Shown: one piece after another, positions 28,721 through 37,310 of the stretch
Layout of the letters: each line of letters begins with the position of its first letter
How positions within the stretch are numbered: position 1 is the stretch's first letter
Assembly (NCBI RefSeq): GCF_004912135.1
Contig: NZ_STGU01000004.1
Span: 371,726 to 435,725 of the forward strand
DNA: 64,000 bases
Reading direction: 5' to 3'
DNA from: Rhizobium rosettiformans W3
GTDB lineage: Bacteria; Pseudomonadota; Alphaproteobacteria; Rhizobiales; Rhizobiaceae
Translations under genes and position numbers: made by a program
The notes under the pieces: model-generated
The model's input: only the letters and a program-made list of their open reading frames with translations
Databases searched by the model: none
Told to the model about the DNA's origin: nothing

Positions 28721-30945
28721 CAGCGCACCGGGCAAGCGCCGATGCACTCTTCCCCTGCATTCTCGACTGCAAGCTCGGTCTCAGTGCCGGTCCAGTCGAT
28801 GGGGAGAAGCTGAGCTTCGTACTCGCGGTACGTCTGCTCATCAACGACAGCCTGCGGAAGATACGCATAACCCAGGTCTTCCGCAGTCTTCGATGGGGCG
28901 TTCCGGTAAAGGAAGGACACGCCGACGAAACTATCCCAGTTATTCATGAACCAATCGATAATGGCGGGCACTTCCGATGGGTCATAAGAAACCGTGATCG
29001 AGCAGTTGTGGTCGACGTAGTTCTCCATGACGAGCTTGTAGCGGTTGAGCTGGTCGACGGCGCTCTCAAGGTTCACCTCAACTTCGACCTGTTCCTCGTA
29101 CTCGCGGACTTCGAAATCGCCATGGCCGGTGTAGACGTTCTCCTGGCGCTTCAGAGTGCGGGTGACCTTCGAGAACTCGATGTTCGAATACTCGACCGGA
29201 ATCTGGACCAGGACACTCGACGGATCGTTCGGCTTCGGGAAGACGTGATAGTTCGCCTTCTTCAGCATCGGGACGAGAGGATCGTGCGCCGACATGCCGA
29301 CGTTGTTGAAGATGAAGCGACCGAGCGGCGAGTGAATGCCCTCCGGCACTTCCTGACCCTGCAGGCTGAGTGTCTTCGACTGTGTGCCGGACGGCTTGAT
29401 GGTCGTCACAGCCTTGGCACGAGGCATACCCAGCTCGTCAGCCTGGGCATGGGCACCGGTCTGGGCTGCGTCACGCAGGTCACGCCAGGCCTGTGCGTCC
29501 TTCTGCAGGTCCCAGGACACGACGCCGGTCACACCAACGCCGCACAGGCGCAGGAATTCGTTCAACTCATGCCAGCCGCGCTGAAGGATGCCGTCATCGA
29601 GCCACACGCAGGTCTGGCGATAGTTCGCACGGGCGACCAGGTAGTGAGCACGGAGAAGACCGGCGAGGTCTCCATTGAAGCGGAAGAGGACAGTTTCAAC
29701 CAGGTTGCAGAATGAGCGGTCGCCCAGCAGAATTTCGTAGCAGGGGTTACCACCCTTGAACCAAGGAGCGCGGCGCAGAGCTTCGACAGCGTTCGAGAAC
29801 CCAGGCTCAGAGCCACCGGCCTTGACCATCATGTCGAAGATGTTGCGGACTTCCCAGTAGTCAGGGCGATGGTAGAACATCAGAGTGTTGTTGGACTGCT
29901 GACGCTGGGCGCGGTCGAAATAGCCAACGCTTTCCGCCATCCGCTTGATGATCGGCTTGTCTGTGGCGCTGAAGATGTTGAGTCCTTCCGGAACTTCGAA
30001 CTTCTCGCCCTCGGCGTTATAGAAGTCCCACCACTCGCTCTTGGCGGCGGCAAACTGCTCCCACTCAGGCTCACCCACAGCCATCAGGCAGATTTCGGCA
30101 GAACGGCGCGAGGAAAGAACGGTGCCGAGCCAGTTGACGATGTCGAGGATTTCAATGCGGGTCAGGAGGCGACCGGCAGCATTGGACATGATGCGGGCGA
30201 TGGCTTCGAAGGCAATCGCGATCTGTTCGTCGCCGGAGCTGATCCAGCCGTAACCCTTCAGGCGCTCACCGGCAGGGCGGATTTCGGAGAAGTCGAGCAC
30301 GAGCTTCTTGGCGGGCTTCTTACCGGCGAGGAGCTTGCCGATGGACTTCGCCCAGGCCTCGGCGCTGTCGCCGACCTTGATCGTCCAGGTGCCGGTCTTC
30401 TTGTTGAACGTCTCCTTGTTCTTTTCGCGCCCACCCTTCGAGGTGCGGGTCGAGCGAACGATCTCGACGTTCTCGATCTTGTTGTTGAAGCCGTTCAGGA
30501 CGCCGACAATCGGACGGAAGCCAACGCCGCAGCCCTGGAGCAACAGCCAGAGGACGTCGACCACGTCATAGACGGAGCGGACTTCCAGGAAGGAGCAGTT
30601 GAACATGGAGGACTCGCGGCTCTTGGCGACGTCCGTGCCGCCCAGCCAGCGGGTGCGACCGGCGAGTGTGACCTTGCGCTGCAGGAGAAGGAGGCGCAGT
30701 TCTTCCAGCTCTTCTTCCTGCTTGGCATCGAGCGCTTCCAGGTCCCAGATATCGGTCTTCGGGTCCTTGTGCATGCCAGCCTTGGCACGTTCCCAGAGCC
30801 AGCGCTGATGGTCGATCATGCGGTCGACCGACTGCTCGAAGGTCTCAAATGTGGTCCCATCCTCATTGAGCGGACGGAGGTAGGTGCGGCGCTCCACGAT
30901 CTGAGAGCGGATAGAGCCTTTCGCGGCTTCCAGGACGTTATTCAT
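28720..30945 (-). CDS. Ribonucleoside-triphosphate reductase, adenosylcobalamin-dependent (class II, monomeric)
   Basis: 741 residues from ATG 30945. It converts NTPs to dNTPs with B12-generated radicals, so it needs neither oxygen nor a small subunit. The sequence follows the Lactobacillus-type RTPR: SSMFNCSFLEV (first active-site Cys), GGNPCYEILL (radical Cys and Glu), GLDDGIL-like region, KPSGTQSKTLSL, and a C-terminal CIGACPVR Cys pair that shuttles electrons from a glutaredoxin or thioredoxin. A phage promoter with an overlapping operator lies about 105 bases upstream. The host presumably supplies cobalamin. Confidence 0.93.
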   Translation of the reverse strand: MNNVLEAAKGSIRSQIVERRTYLRPLNEDGTTFETFEQSVDRMIDHQRWLWERAKAGMHKDPKTDIWDLEALDAKQEEELEELRLLLLQRKVTLAGRTRWLGGTDVAKSRESSMFNCSFLEVRSVYDVVDVLWLLLQGCGVGFRPIVGVLNGFNNKIENVEIVRSTRTSKGGREKNKETFNKKTGTWTIKVGDSAEAWAKSIGKLLAGKKPAKKLVLDFSEIRPAGERLKGYGWISSGDEQIAIAFEAIARIMSNAAGRLLTRIEILDIVNWLGTVLSSRRSAEICLMAVGEPEWEQFAAAKSEWWDFYNAEGEKFEVPEGLNIFSATDKPIIKRMAESVGYFDRAQRQQSNNTLMFYHRPDYWEVRNIFDMMVKAGGSEPGFSNAVEALRRAPWFKGGNPCYEILLGDRSFCNLVETVLFRFNGDLAGLLRAHYLVARANYRQTCVWLDDGILQRGWHELNEFLRLCGVGVTGVVSWDLQKDAQAWRDLRDAAQTGAHAQADELGMPRAKAVTTIKPSGTQSKTLSLQGQEVPEGIHSPLGRFIFNNVGMSAHDPLVPMLKKANYHVFPKPNDPSSVLVQIPVEYSNIEFSKVTRTLKRQENVYTGHGDFEVREYEEQVEVEVNLESAVDQLNRYKLVMENYVDHNCSITVSYDPSEVPAIIDWFMNNWDSFVGVSFLYRNAPSKTAEDLGYAYLPQAVVDEQTYREYEAQLLPIDWTGTETELAVENAGEECIGACPVR

Positions 30946-31049
30946 TTCAAGTTCTTTCGATTGAGCGCAGAAATCCATCGCCCGCTGGTGGCGGGACGCC
31001 GGTCTCTGCAGATTGTTCTTATTGGCCCTCAATGGGCGACGAGGTTGAG

Positions 31050-31088
31050 AGGATAGCAAATGCGTCCAAAGTGGTCAAAGATTTTGAC
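31050..31088 (-). promoter_or_regulatory. Leftward promoter for the ribonucleotide reductase operon with operator over the -35 box
   Basis: Minus-strand TTGACC (31073-31078), 17-base spacer, TATCCT (31050-31055). The 15-mer GTCAAAGATTTTGAC at 31074-31088 overlaps the -35 box. The same TTGACC ... TTGCTATC arrangement recurs at 38270-38298. Confidence 0.75.
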
Positions 31089-31113
31089 ACTTTGGCTCGC
31101 AACTATATTTTTG

Positions 31114-31467
31114 CTATCCCCTCTTGACTGGCCTCAGTCGCGCCGCATCGATAATCCGTTCAGTGTTTGCAGGGCGCCCATCCAACAGATAGCCGCGATG
31201 CTTATCTTCAGTCAGGCGTCGACCCAGAGCGAGCTTAGCCCGTTCCATCAGAGTCATGCCCGTGTGAAAAGGTAGATCGGTGATGGGCAGGTCAACCGGC
31301 TCTGGTGCAAGCTTGCGATCCGGTTTCGTAAACCCATACTGTCGTAGCCACCTCTTCACTCGGGATAGGGTCACACCGTATTGTTCGGCGATCTCCTCCC
31401 TGGTGAAGCCGGACTCTCGCAGCTCCATCAGCTTTTCCCGAGTTGGCATCGTTTTGGAATCAGTCAC
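31114..31467 (-). CDS. Phage HTH protein
   Basis: 117 residues. An HTH spans about 10-50 (ESGFTREEIAEQYGVTLSRV KRWL). The rest (MTLMERAKLALGRRLTEDKH RGYLLDGRP) is unassigned. Its start overlaps the stop of the gene upstream by eight bases. A regulator or DNA-packaging type function is possible; I do not recognise the family. Confidence 0.75.
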   Translation of the reverse strand: MTDSKTMPTREKLMELRESGFTREEIAEQYGVTLSRVKRWLRQYGFTKPDRKLAPEPVDLPITDLPFHTGMTLMERAKLALGRRLTEDKHRGYLLDGRPANTERIIDAARLRPVKRG

Positions 31468-31699
31468 CGGTCTTTTCGCCCCCGGCTTCCTGTTTCTGGG
31501 AGGCGATGAACTCGGTCGTCAGCTCCAAGAGCTTGCCGGTCACGAACAGGTCGTAGACGCAGGCAGCGGTCCACATGGCGGGTGTCGGTTCGGACATACC
31601 TTCGACACTCTCGACGGACTTCATATCCATCGCAACGACGGGGACGTCCTTGCCTTCGACCTGGGCAACGTTGTCCGAGATTTTCATGAGAATTTGCAT
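31460..31699 (-). CDS. Hypothetical phage protein
   Basis: 79 residues (MQILMKISDNVAQVEGKDVP start), acidic, no recognised motif. Preceded by GAAGGAAACAAC as ribosome site, 15 bases downstream of the thyX stop codon. Confidence 0.7.
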   Translation of the reverse strand: MQILMKISDNVAQVEGKDVPVVAMDMKSVESVEGMSEPTPAMWTAACVYDLFVTGKLLELTTEFIASQKQEAGGEKTGD

Positions 31700-31714
31700 G
31701 TTGTTTCCTTCTGA

Positions 31715-32656
31715 TCAGCCTGCAGCGAATTCGTTCGGCAGGGTTTTGCGGTATTGGACCCAGCCGACGAAGTTGCCGTGCAGGTGGGGTTGCGAGTAGG
31801 AGCTACGGAGGTTGGGTGCTTCAGCAACCTGCAGCTTGTCCGGAGTAGCCTGATGCTCGGCTGGGGAGGCGTGGAGAGGTTCCGATCCGACCAGGCGCTC
31901 GTAGAGCTTGATGTCCTGGGCAAGCTGCGGTTCCTTCTTGTCGTGCGTCAGGTACGAAACACGCGCACAGCGGGCGACCGAGATTTTGATCTTGTCGTCC
32001 AGGTCGAGGTGACGCTCAGCGTTGCGCAGGAATGGAAGGTGCCACTGACCAGGCATAAGACGATCTGGTGTGCTCTTTTCCCTCGCATTCCACATCTTGG
32101 ATGCCAGTTCGCGAATTTCGGGCTGAGCATCCTCGTGAAGGCGCAGGTTGAACCAGTTCTGATATTCGGTCGCGGTAACGAGGACCGTGATATGTGCCCA
32201 AGGCTCGCAGATGCGATTAGCGATCTGCTTGTGAAGGCCGATCTTGTAGGCAATGAAGGCAGCAGCCACGGCAGGGTACCTGGCGAGCCGCCAGACGCGA
32301 ATTGCGAGATGGCGCTTCCACCCGGTCAGTTCTGTCTTTGCCTGCATCCCTGACTGATTGGCGCCCCAATACACAGGCATCGCCGGATCGAGGATGATTT
32401 CCTTCAGCATCGTCATGACCGGGATGGCTCGGCTGCTCGAAGCGTTGCGCGAGAACACTCGGTGCGTCATCAGCTCGGCATGAATGAAGCGAGGGTAACG
32501 CAGCGCGAAGGTCGTGATGCGGGTGCCCATCGTCATCTGACTACGGAAGAACTGGGGAGCGATGGAGTCGGCTACGACTGTTGCCGTGATCCCTGTTGGC
32601 GTGGGGAGGTTGAGGACGAAGTTGAAGAATGTGCGGAGGAAGGAGAGGAATCCCAT
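31715..32656 (-). CDS. thyX: Flavin-dependent thymidylate synthase
   Basis: 313 residues, longer than the usual 220-250. It methylates dUMP to dTMP with methylene-THF and FAD/NADPH. The ThyX signature appears as THRVFSRNASSSR (residues 64-76; the family motif is RHRxxSxNxxSxR, so the first Arg is Thr here). Further family marks are VARCARVSYLTHD and HASPAEHQATP. Its first base region overlaps the upstream kinase gene stop (ATGA at 32653-32656). The first-Arg change and the length leave room for an altered substrate. Confidence 0.87.
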   Translation of the reverse strand: MGFLSFLRTFFNFVLNLPTPTGITATVVADSIAPQFFRSQMTMGTRITTFALRYPRFIHAELMTHRVFSRNASSSRAIPVMTMLKEIILDPAMPVYWGANQSGMQAKTELTGWKRHLAIRVWRLARYPAVAAAFIAYKIGLHKQIANRICEPWAHITVLVTATEYQNWFNLRLHEDAQPEIRELASKMWNAREKSTPDRLMPGQWHLPFLRNAERHLDLDDKIKISVARCARVSYLTHDKKEPQLAQDIKLYERLVGSEPLHASPAEHQATPDKLQVAEAPNLRSSYSQPHLHGNFVGWVQYRKTLPNEFAAG

Positions 32657-33432
32657 TAGAGGACCCTCCCTTCAATCTCGAACTCGCCGGACATGATGTA
32701 GTCGGCCCACGGAGTGCTGTCGACCGAACGCGCCAGGTGCAGCTCATCTTCGAGCATCTTCGCAGGAGACGGGTTCTTACCGGTCTCATGGTAGGTGTCG
32801 AACTGATGCGGATGCGACGGCATGTCGATGGTGATCTGATAGCGGATGGTGATTGCTTCCATCGCTGCCATCAGTTCGGCATGATCGATGGGGCCGAGGA
32901 AGCGCAGGATCATCTCCTGGTTCAGCTCATCGATTGTGCCCTGGTTGTCGATCACCGCCTTCACCGGCAGGGTCGGGATGTACTTTTCCGACTCGTGCAG
33001 CGAGAAGGTGTTGACGTCGGTGTCCCGCTCGATCCGGTAAAGCTCACCACCGGCATCCGCCAGCGCCTGGGCTTCATTCGGGAAGCGGATGTCGGTCGTC
33101 ACGACGTTTTCGAGTGTCGCGGTGCGGCGCTTCCAAGCGTCGACCCAGAGGTCGTCGTTGATTAGCTTGCGACCGAACTCGGTACCGAGCAGCTGCATGA
33201 ATTCTCGCGGGGATTTGCCGCCAAGGAATTCGGTTGGGACTTCCTTGAGGTCGCCCTCAATCATCCGCTCGACATCCAGGCTTTCGACACCCTGGTAATA
33301 GAGGAAGGCGCGGATCATGCGCTTCAGGCCTTCCGCCATCTTCACTTCTTCAAAACCTGCGGCCTTGAGGACCTTGGCGGCTGTATCCTTGCCGCTGCCC
33401 TTCAAACCGGTGAGGCCGACGATATTTGTCAT
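32656..33432 (-). CDS. Deoxynucleoside monophosphate kinase-like P-loop protein
   Basis: 258 residues from ATG 33432. Walker A is GLKGSGKDTAAK near residue 8. KSPREFMQLLGTEFGR and VVTTDIRFPNEA match phage dNMP kinases of the T4 gp1 type, which phosphorylate dNMPs to dNDPs. The C-terminal 80 residues (from about 180) are an extension I cannot assign. The position next to thyX fits a dTMP-to-dTDP step. Confidence 0.8.
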   Translation of the reverse strand: MTNIVGLTGLKGSGKDTAAKVLKAAGFEEVKMAEGLKRMIRAFLYYQGVESLDVERMIEGDLKEVPTEFLGGKSPREFMQLLGTEFGRKLINDDLWVDAWKRRTATLENVVTTDIRFPNEAQALADAGGELYRIERDTDVNTFSLHESEKYIPTLPVKAVIDNQGTIDELNQEMILRFLGPIDHAELMAAMEAITIRYQITIDMPSHPHQFDTYHETGKNPSPAKMLEDELHLARSVDSTPWADYIMSGEFEIEGRVL

Positions 33433-33448
33433 TTTCACTGTCTCCGAT

Positions 33449-33463
33449 GTTAGAAATTCTGTC
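33449..33463. promoter_or_regulatory. Operator site between two early genes
   Basis: GTTAGAAATTCTGTC, one base off the pattern in each half. It touches the stop codon of the 88-residue gene (33462-33464) and lies 17 bases upstream of the dNMP kinase start. Confidence 0.6.
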
Positions 33464-33728
33464 ACTGCTGGGCGAACAAAGTCGCGACAGCTTCGTCCCA
33501 AACGTCGATACACTTGGGCGAAATGGCGATGCGATGCTTGTCGAACAGCGGGCGAAGCTGTTCGGGGTTCGTGATCAGGACGGGGTCAAAGCGCACCTCG
33601 ACCTGATAGAGGTCATCCGGATTGTCGACTTCGAATTCCAGACGGATGATGATCTCCTTCCGATCATCAGACTCGCGGGTCTCGACACCAACAAGGCGGG
33701 TGAGAATGGGGTAGACTTTCTGTTCCAT
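33462..33728 (-). CDS. Hypothetical phage protein
   Basis: 88 residues (MEQKVYPILTRLVGVETRES), acidic, no recognised domain. Starts seven bases below the helicase stop codon in the same transcript. Confidence 0.7.
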   Translation of the reverse strand: MEQKVYPILTRLVGVETRESDDRKEIIIRLEFEVDNPDDLYQVEVRFDPVLITNPEQLRPLFDKHRIAISPKCIDVWDEAVATLFAQQ

Positions 33729-33734
33729 GATCCC

Positions 33735-35093
33735 TCAAACAACTACGGTTAGTTCGTCGGCGGCACGGGTGACGGCGGTGTAAAGCCACTTGTCAGCGTC
33801 ATCCCGGAACTTGCCGCTCTCATCGTGGACAACGACATTGTCCCACTGCGATCCCTGACTCTTGTGGGTCGTGATGACCCAGCCGAAGTCCAGGATTTCG
33901 TCCATGCGCTTTGCATCGAACGCCTGAAACTTCGGCGCCGTGTGAGCATCGCGCTGGCGCTTCTGGTGCTCTTCGAAGGTGCCCTGATAGACCTGCATCT
34001 GATAGTCGATGCCGGTCTCGTCGCGGACCTTCATGGTGAAGGATGCATCGCCCTCATAGAGGTCTTCCGGAGGCGTGATGCACTCGACAAAGGACCCATT
34101 GACCAGGGTCGGAATCTTCTTCGAGTTTTTGCAGACCAGCAGCGGCTCACCTTCCTGGGGCGCGGCGCCTTCGTAGCCACACATGTTCCGGATGCGCTTG
34201 GTCAGAATCCAGCGGGTCTTGTGGGTGCCGCAAAGGACCTGGGCGTCATAGTCTGGGTTCTCCGTCCAATGGTCATCGCGACCGCGCACGATGCGGACCT
34301 TGTCGCCCATCTTCGTGCCGGGTGTCAGACGCTTGCCTTCGCGGATGTCCATCGATAGGCGGATGATCGGATTGTCTGCCGCCTGGCGGTGGATTTCCGA
34401 CAGGAAGAAGTCCGGATTGCCGATTGCCAGGCCTGGGTTGTCACCCACGGGCGGCAGCTGCGCCGGATCGCCAATCGCCAGGATCGGAACTCCGAAGGCG
34501 AACAGGTCATCGGTCAGGCTTTCGCCCACCATGGATGCTTCATCGACCACGATCAGCTTCGACTTGGCGACCGGGCTTTCCGGGTTCAAGACGAAGGAGG
34601 GGCCGTTCTTCTGGGCGAGGCGGTTGGCATCGTCAAAGTCAGTCTTGAGCTGACGCAGCTCGCCTTCCATCTGAGACACGCGGTTCTGGAACTCAGCCGG
34701 ATCGAACGCGCCGCTCGTTTCCTGTGCCCGGTTCAAGTCCTTGATGGACTTCTCCAGGGACAGAATATCGTCGCGCAGTTTCTCGACCTTGGCCCTAAGC
34801 GGAACGTAAATCTGGGAATGGATCGTTTTAGCAACGACGGTCTTGTCATTGTACATGCCCTGCAGCTTACCGGTGAGGACCTTCGCCGCCTTACCGGTGG
34901 GGGCGCAGAAGGTCACATCCTGCCAGTTCAGGCCGCAGTGATCGATGAGATAGGGCAAGATGGATGTCTTGCCGGAACCGGCATAACCGGCGAGGTAGAA
35001 CTTTTCGAAATCGCCATGCACGGCGCCTCGGTACCAGCTTTTGACCTGGCCTGCGGCTTTCGTCTGCATGTCGGAAAGGACAATATCTGCCAC
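33735..35093 (-). CDS. SF1B DNA helicase, Dda/RecD-like
   Basis: 452 residues from GTG 35093, with AGGAG six bases upstream. Motif I GYAGSGKTS (about 36-44), motif II VVDEASMVGE, motif III GDPAQLPPVG, motif IV/V region ITTHKSQGSQWDNVVVHD and motif VI YTAVTRAADEL are all present. An inserted coiled coil (about 100-160) separates motifs Ia and II. T4 Dda-type helicases start or remodel replication forks. Upstream lies the candidate ssDNA-binding gene. Confidence 0.92.
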   Translation of the reverse strand: MADIVLSDMQTKAAGQVKSWYRGAVHGDFEKFYLAGYAGSGKTSILPYLIDHCGLNWQDVTFCAPTGKAAKVLTGKLQGMYNDKTVVAKTIHSQIYVPLRAKVEKLRDDILSLEKSIKDLNRAQETSGAFDPAEFQNRVSQMEGELRQLKTDFDDANRLAQKNGPSFVLNPESPVAKSKLIVVDEASMVGESLTDDLFAFGVPILAIGDPAQLPPVGDNPGLAIGNPDFFLSEIHRQAADNPIIRLSMDIREGKRLTPGTKMGDKVRIVRGRDDHWTENPDYDAQVLCGTHKTRWILTKRIRNMCGYEGAAPQEGEPLLVCKNSKKIPTLVNGSFVECITPPEDLYEGDASFTMKVRDETGIDYQMQVYQGTFEEHQKRQRDAHTAPKFQAFDAKRMDEILDFGWVITTHKSQGSQWDNVVVHDESGKFRDDADKWLYTAVTRAADELTVVV

Positions 35094-35119
35094 GGTCGAC
35101 TCCTATCGGGGAGGAGGGA

Positions 35120-35142
35120 GGACCCCCAGAAGTTGGGGGTCC
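35120..35142 (-). other. Stable hairpin between the ssDNA-binding-like and helicase genes
   Basis: GGACCCCC (35120-35127) pairs perfectly with GGGGGTCC (35135-35142) around seven bases. There is no T run on the minus strand, so it is more likely an mRNA stability or processing element than a terminator. It lies 27 bases upstream of the helicase start. Confidence 0.55.
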
Positions 35143-35159
35143 CGGCGAGAGTGGTGGGC

Positions 35160-36131
35160 TTAGCCCTGGCGACCACGGCGACCGCGAGCGGAGGCACGGC
35201 GGGAAGTGATTTCTTCCTGCACCTCGTCTTCATCCTGCGGTTCGGCATGAACGACGCGGGCGCGGCGCGAGGACTGGGCGGGTTCGTCCTGGTCCTTCAC
35301 TTCCTCGAATTCGGCGTCTTCGACGTCCTGGTCCTTGGCAGGAGCACGGCGGCTGCGCGGGGCTTCCTCTTCCTTGACAGCACGGGTCGGGCGCTTGTCT
35401 TCAACCTGGGCCGGAGCGGCGCGGGTGCGGGGAGCTTCCTGCTCGTAGTTGCCTTCGTCCTCGGCGCCGGAGTCGTCGTCACCGTCACCTTCGAAGATGT
35501 CGGCGAATGCAGACAGCTCTTCGAAGTCCACGATCTTGAAGACCGGGGCATACTTGGTGCCAGCCTTCGGGTTGTCCTTCAGGGTGAAGCTGTTCGAACC
35601 CAGCTCGATGACCGGGAGCATCGGCAGACCGTCCTTGCCGAGCTTGCCAACGCCCTTCTTGCCGAAGGCGCTGATGAGCTGGCGACCGGCGCGGAGCTTC
35701 GAACCGCCAGCGAGCTTGACGGTGAAGGCCTGGTCCAGCTCCGGCGAATAGAGCTGCAGAACGATCTGCTCGACCCAGCCGTCTTCCGAGCCGTCCGGGT
35801 ACTTCTTGTACGGGCCGTAGTCCGGCAAGGTGTCGATGGACGGCAGCTTCGGACGCTCCATGACGAGGTAGTTGATCTCGTCCTTGGGCGAGCCTTCGAC
35901 CCAGCAGATGTGACCATGCTGGACACCGATCAGGTTGGCGATCAGCTCATGACCGTCATCAAGGAATTCTTCCTCGTCCTTCTTGCCGAAGCTGTACTTG
36001 CCGTCGTTGCCCGAGAACTTGAGGATCGCGCCGAAGAACGAGTTTTCAGCACCGGCTTCCAGCCAGGGGTTGGTATCGGTCTCCGTGATTGCCTTGAACT
36101 TTGCGCCGAGCGCTGCGAGTGCGGTACCCAT
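35160..36131 (-). CDS. Candidate phage ssDNA-binding/replication protein with an acidic-basic tail
   Basis: 323 residues from ATG 36131 (AGGAG upstream). Residues about 1-215 look globular (SFFGAILKFSGNDGKYSFGK, YKKYPDGSEDGWVEQIVLQL). From about 220 the protein is low complexity: an acidic stretch (EGDGDDDSGAEDEGN), then alternating acidic and Arg/Ala-rich blocks ending RRASARGRRGRQG. An acidic tail is common in phage ssDNA-binding proteins. Location between the helicase and a Cas4-like nuclease supports a recombination or replication role. I cannot name the family, so this is inference. Confidence 0.6.
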   Translation of the reverse strand: MGTALAALGAKFKAITETDTNPWLEAGAENSFFGAILKFSGNDGKYSFGKKDEEEFLDDGHELIANLIGVQHGHICWVEGSPKDEINYLVMERPKLPSIDTLPDYGPYKKYPDGSEDGWVEQIVLQLYSPELDQAFTVKLAGGSKLRAGRQLISAFGKKGVGKLGKDGLPMLPVIELGSNSFTLKDNPKAGTKYAPVFKIVDFEELSAFADIFEGDGDDDSGAEDEGNYEQEAPRTRAAPAQVEDKRPTRAVKEEEAPRSRRAPAKDQDVEDAEFEEVKDQDEPAQSSRRARVVHAEPQDEDEVQEEITSRRASARGRRGRQG

Positions 36132-36135
36132 GGAT

Positions 36136-36189
36136 ATCTCCTGTTGTTGGGTGTTAGAATTAATTCCCTGCGATGTCAGAAATTCTATC
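36136..36189 (-). promoter_or_regulatory. Operator and possible promoter upstream of the ssDNA-binding-like gene
   Basis: GTCAGAAATTCTATC (36175-36189) starts four bases below the nuclease stop codon. On the minus strand CTGACA (RC of 36174-36179), 17 bases, then TAACAC can serve as a weak promoter; a further half-site, GTTAG, lies at 36153. Confidence 0.55.
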
Positions 36190-36193
36190 CTGA

Positions 36194-37282
36194 CTAAGCA
36201 GAGTCCGAGTCCGTGATGGCGATCACCATCTTCTCGAACCCGTTTCCTTTCTTCTTGAAGGGTGACAGGTCGATGCCAGCGGCTTCCATCGCCTTGGTGT
36301 CGACAGTCTCTCGACCATCCTGCCACGCCCAAGAAATCTTAAATCGCTCATCACCGGCCTTCTTGGTCTGGGCACGTGCGAGCATTTCCTTCATGTCGGC
36401 CCGAAGATCGTCCTTGCGCTCCTTCATGGCTTTCATCTCGGCGTCGATCTTGCGCTCTTCGCGAGCCAGCTCCGCCAATTCGTTCAACTGCACCTCGGTG
36501 AAGGCGTTCTTCTTCTCCTTGGTCGGAACCGCCGCCTTGTTGACCATGGCGCAGGCGTTCTTCCATTTGCAGTATTCGCAGGCATCCATGATGATGCCTT
36601 CGGCATAGATATCCTTGGCGTCCGCTGCCGCGTTCAGCTGCTTGGCGCGGATGCGAGCCGAGCGCCAATAGTCCTCATCGAACCGAACGACGAAGACGGT
36701 GATCTCGTCGTAGAAGGACGCATTGATGTAGAGGATCACGCCATACATCGGCTTGTGGTCCGTCATCGCCCGGATGATGCCTAGCTGCTGCTGAACCTGC
36801 CCATGGTGGATCGCCTTTTCCTCGTCCAGCTTGGAACGCGGATCGATGGACTTGATCTCGACCAGGAAGCAATCCGACTCGATGTCCTCGATTCCATAAA
36901 GGGAAAGCGCATCCGGCGAACAGCCGGTGTAGAGGCCGTCCGGCGTGGCAGAGTTATTACCGTAGACGTAGGTGACCTGGTCTTCGCCTGATCCGAAGTG
37001 GAAGCGGGTGCCTTCCGGGTTCCGTGTTTCGAGGACCGGGACTACCCAGTGCTCTTCCATCGTGTTGCCACGTTCGGCAGCACCCCAGCCCTGCACAAAA
37101 TCCTCATCCTGCTCATAGCCATTGGCTTCACCTTTCTTGTCGAACCACGCCTTGCGGAGGCAACCGAATGCCTCCGAGGCGCCGAGGGTGGAGGACCGGT
37201 CATGGTCCCAGACCTTCTGGTTCGCATCGACGTGGGATTGGAACATCCCCTTGAAATCGAAGATGGTTTGATTGTCCGTCAT
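36194..37282 (-). CDS. Cas4/AddB-like PD-(D/E)XK nuclease with Fe-S cysteines
   Basis: 362 residues from ATG 37282. RecB-nuclease signatures: RGNTMEEHW, ATPDGLYTGCSPDAL (catalytic Asp), FLVEIKSID (Asp/Glu-X-Lys) and HHGQVQQQLGIIRAM (QxxxY-like). Four Cys fit the Cas4/AddB cluster spacing: one early (EAFGCLRKAWF) and three late (CEYCKWKNAC). A coiled coil (AREERKIDAEMKAMKERKDD) follows. Likely a 5'-end resecting exonuclease feeding phage recombination. No CRISPR genes are nearby. Confidence 0.88.
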   Translation of the reverse strand: MTDNQTIFDFKGMFQSHVDANQKVWDHDRSSTLGASEAFGCLRKAWFDKKGEANGYEQDEDFVQGWGAAERGNTMEEHWVVPVLETRNPEGTRFHFGSGEDQVTYVYGNNSATPDGLYTGCSPDALSLYGIEDIESDCFLVEIKSIDPRSKLDEEKAIHHGQVQQQLGIIRAMTDHKPMYGVILYINASFYDEITVFVVRFDEDYWRSARIRAKQLNAAADAKDIYAEGIIMDACEYCKWKNACAMVNKAAVPTKEKKNAFTEVQLNELAELAREERKIDAEMKAMKERKDDLRADMKEMLARAQTKKAGDERFKISWAWQDGRETVDTKAMEAAGIDLSPFKKKGNGFEKMVIAITDSDSA

Positions 37283-37295
37283 GTCTATCCTCGAT

Positions 37296-37310
37296 GTCAG
37301 TTTTTCTGTC
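37296..37310. promoter_or_regulatory. Operator site overlapping the exonuclease stop codon
   Basis: GTCAGTTTTTCTGTC. On the minus strand it contains the last codons and TGA of the exonuclease gene and ends 14 bases before the nuclease start at 37282, leaving no room for an ordinary promoter between site and gene. Confidence 0.65.

Noticed and set aside
31084..31111. Rightward promoter-like TTGACA-N16-TATTTT sharing the reductase operator
   Set aside because: It would make only antisense RNA over the HTH gene, and the -10 match is poor; kept as a chance match.
34389..36197. 602-codon plus-strand frame in the phage early region
   Set aside because: Antisense to the helicase and the ssDNA-binding-like gene, both on the coherent leftward block with good ribosome sites.
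36194..37282. CRISPR-associated Cas4
   Set aside because: No repeats, cas1 or cas2 anywhere in the window; the RecB-type phage recombination nuclease reading is preferred.
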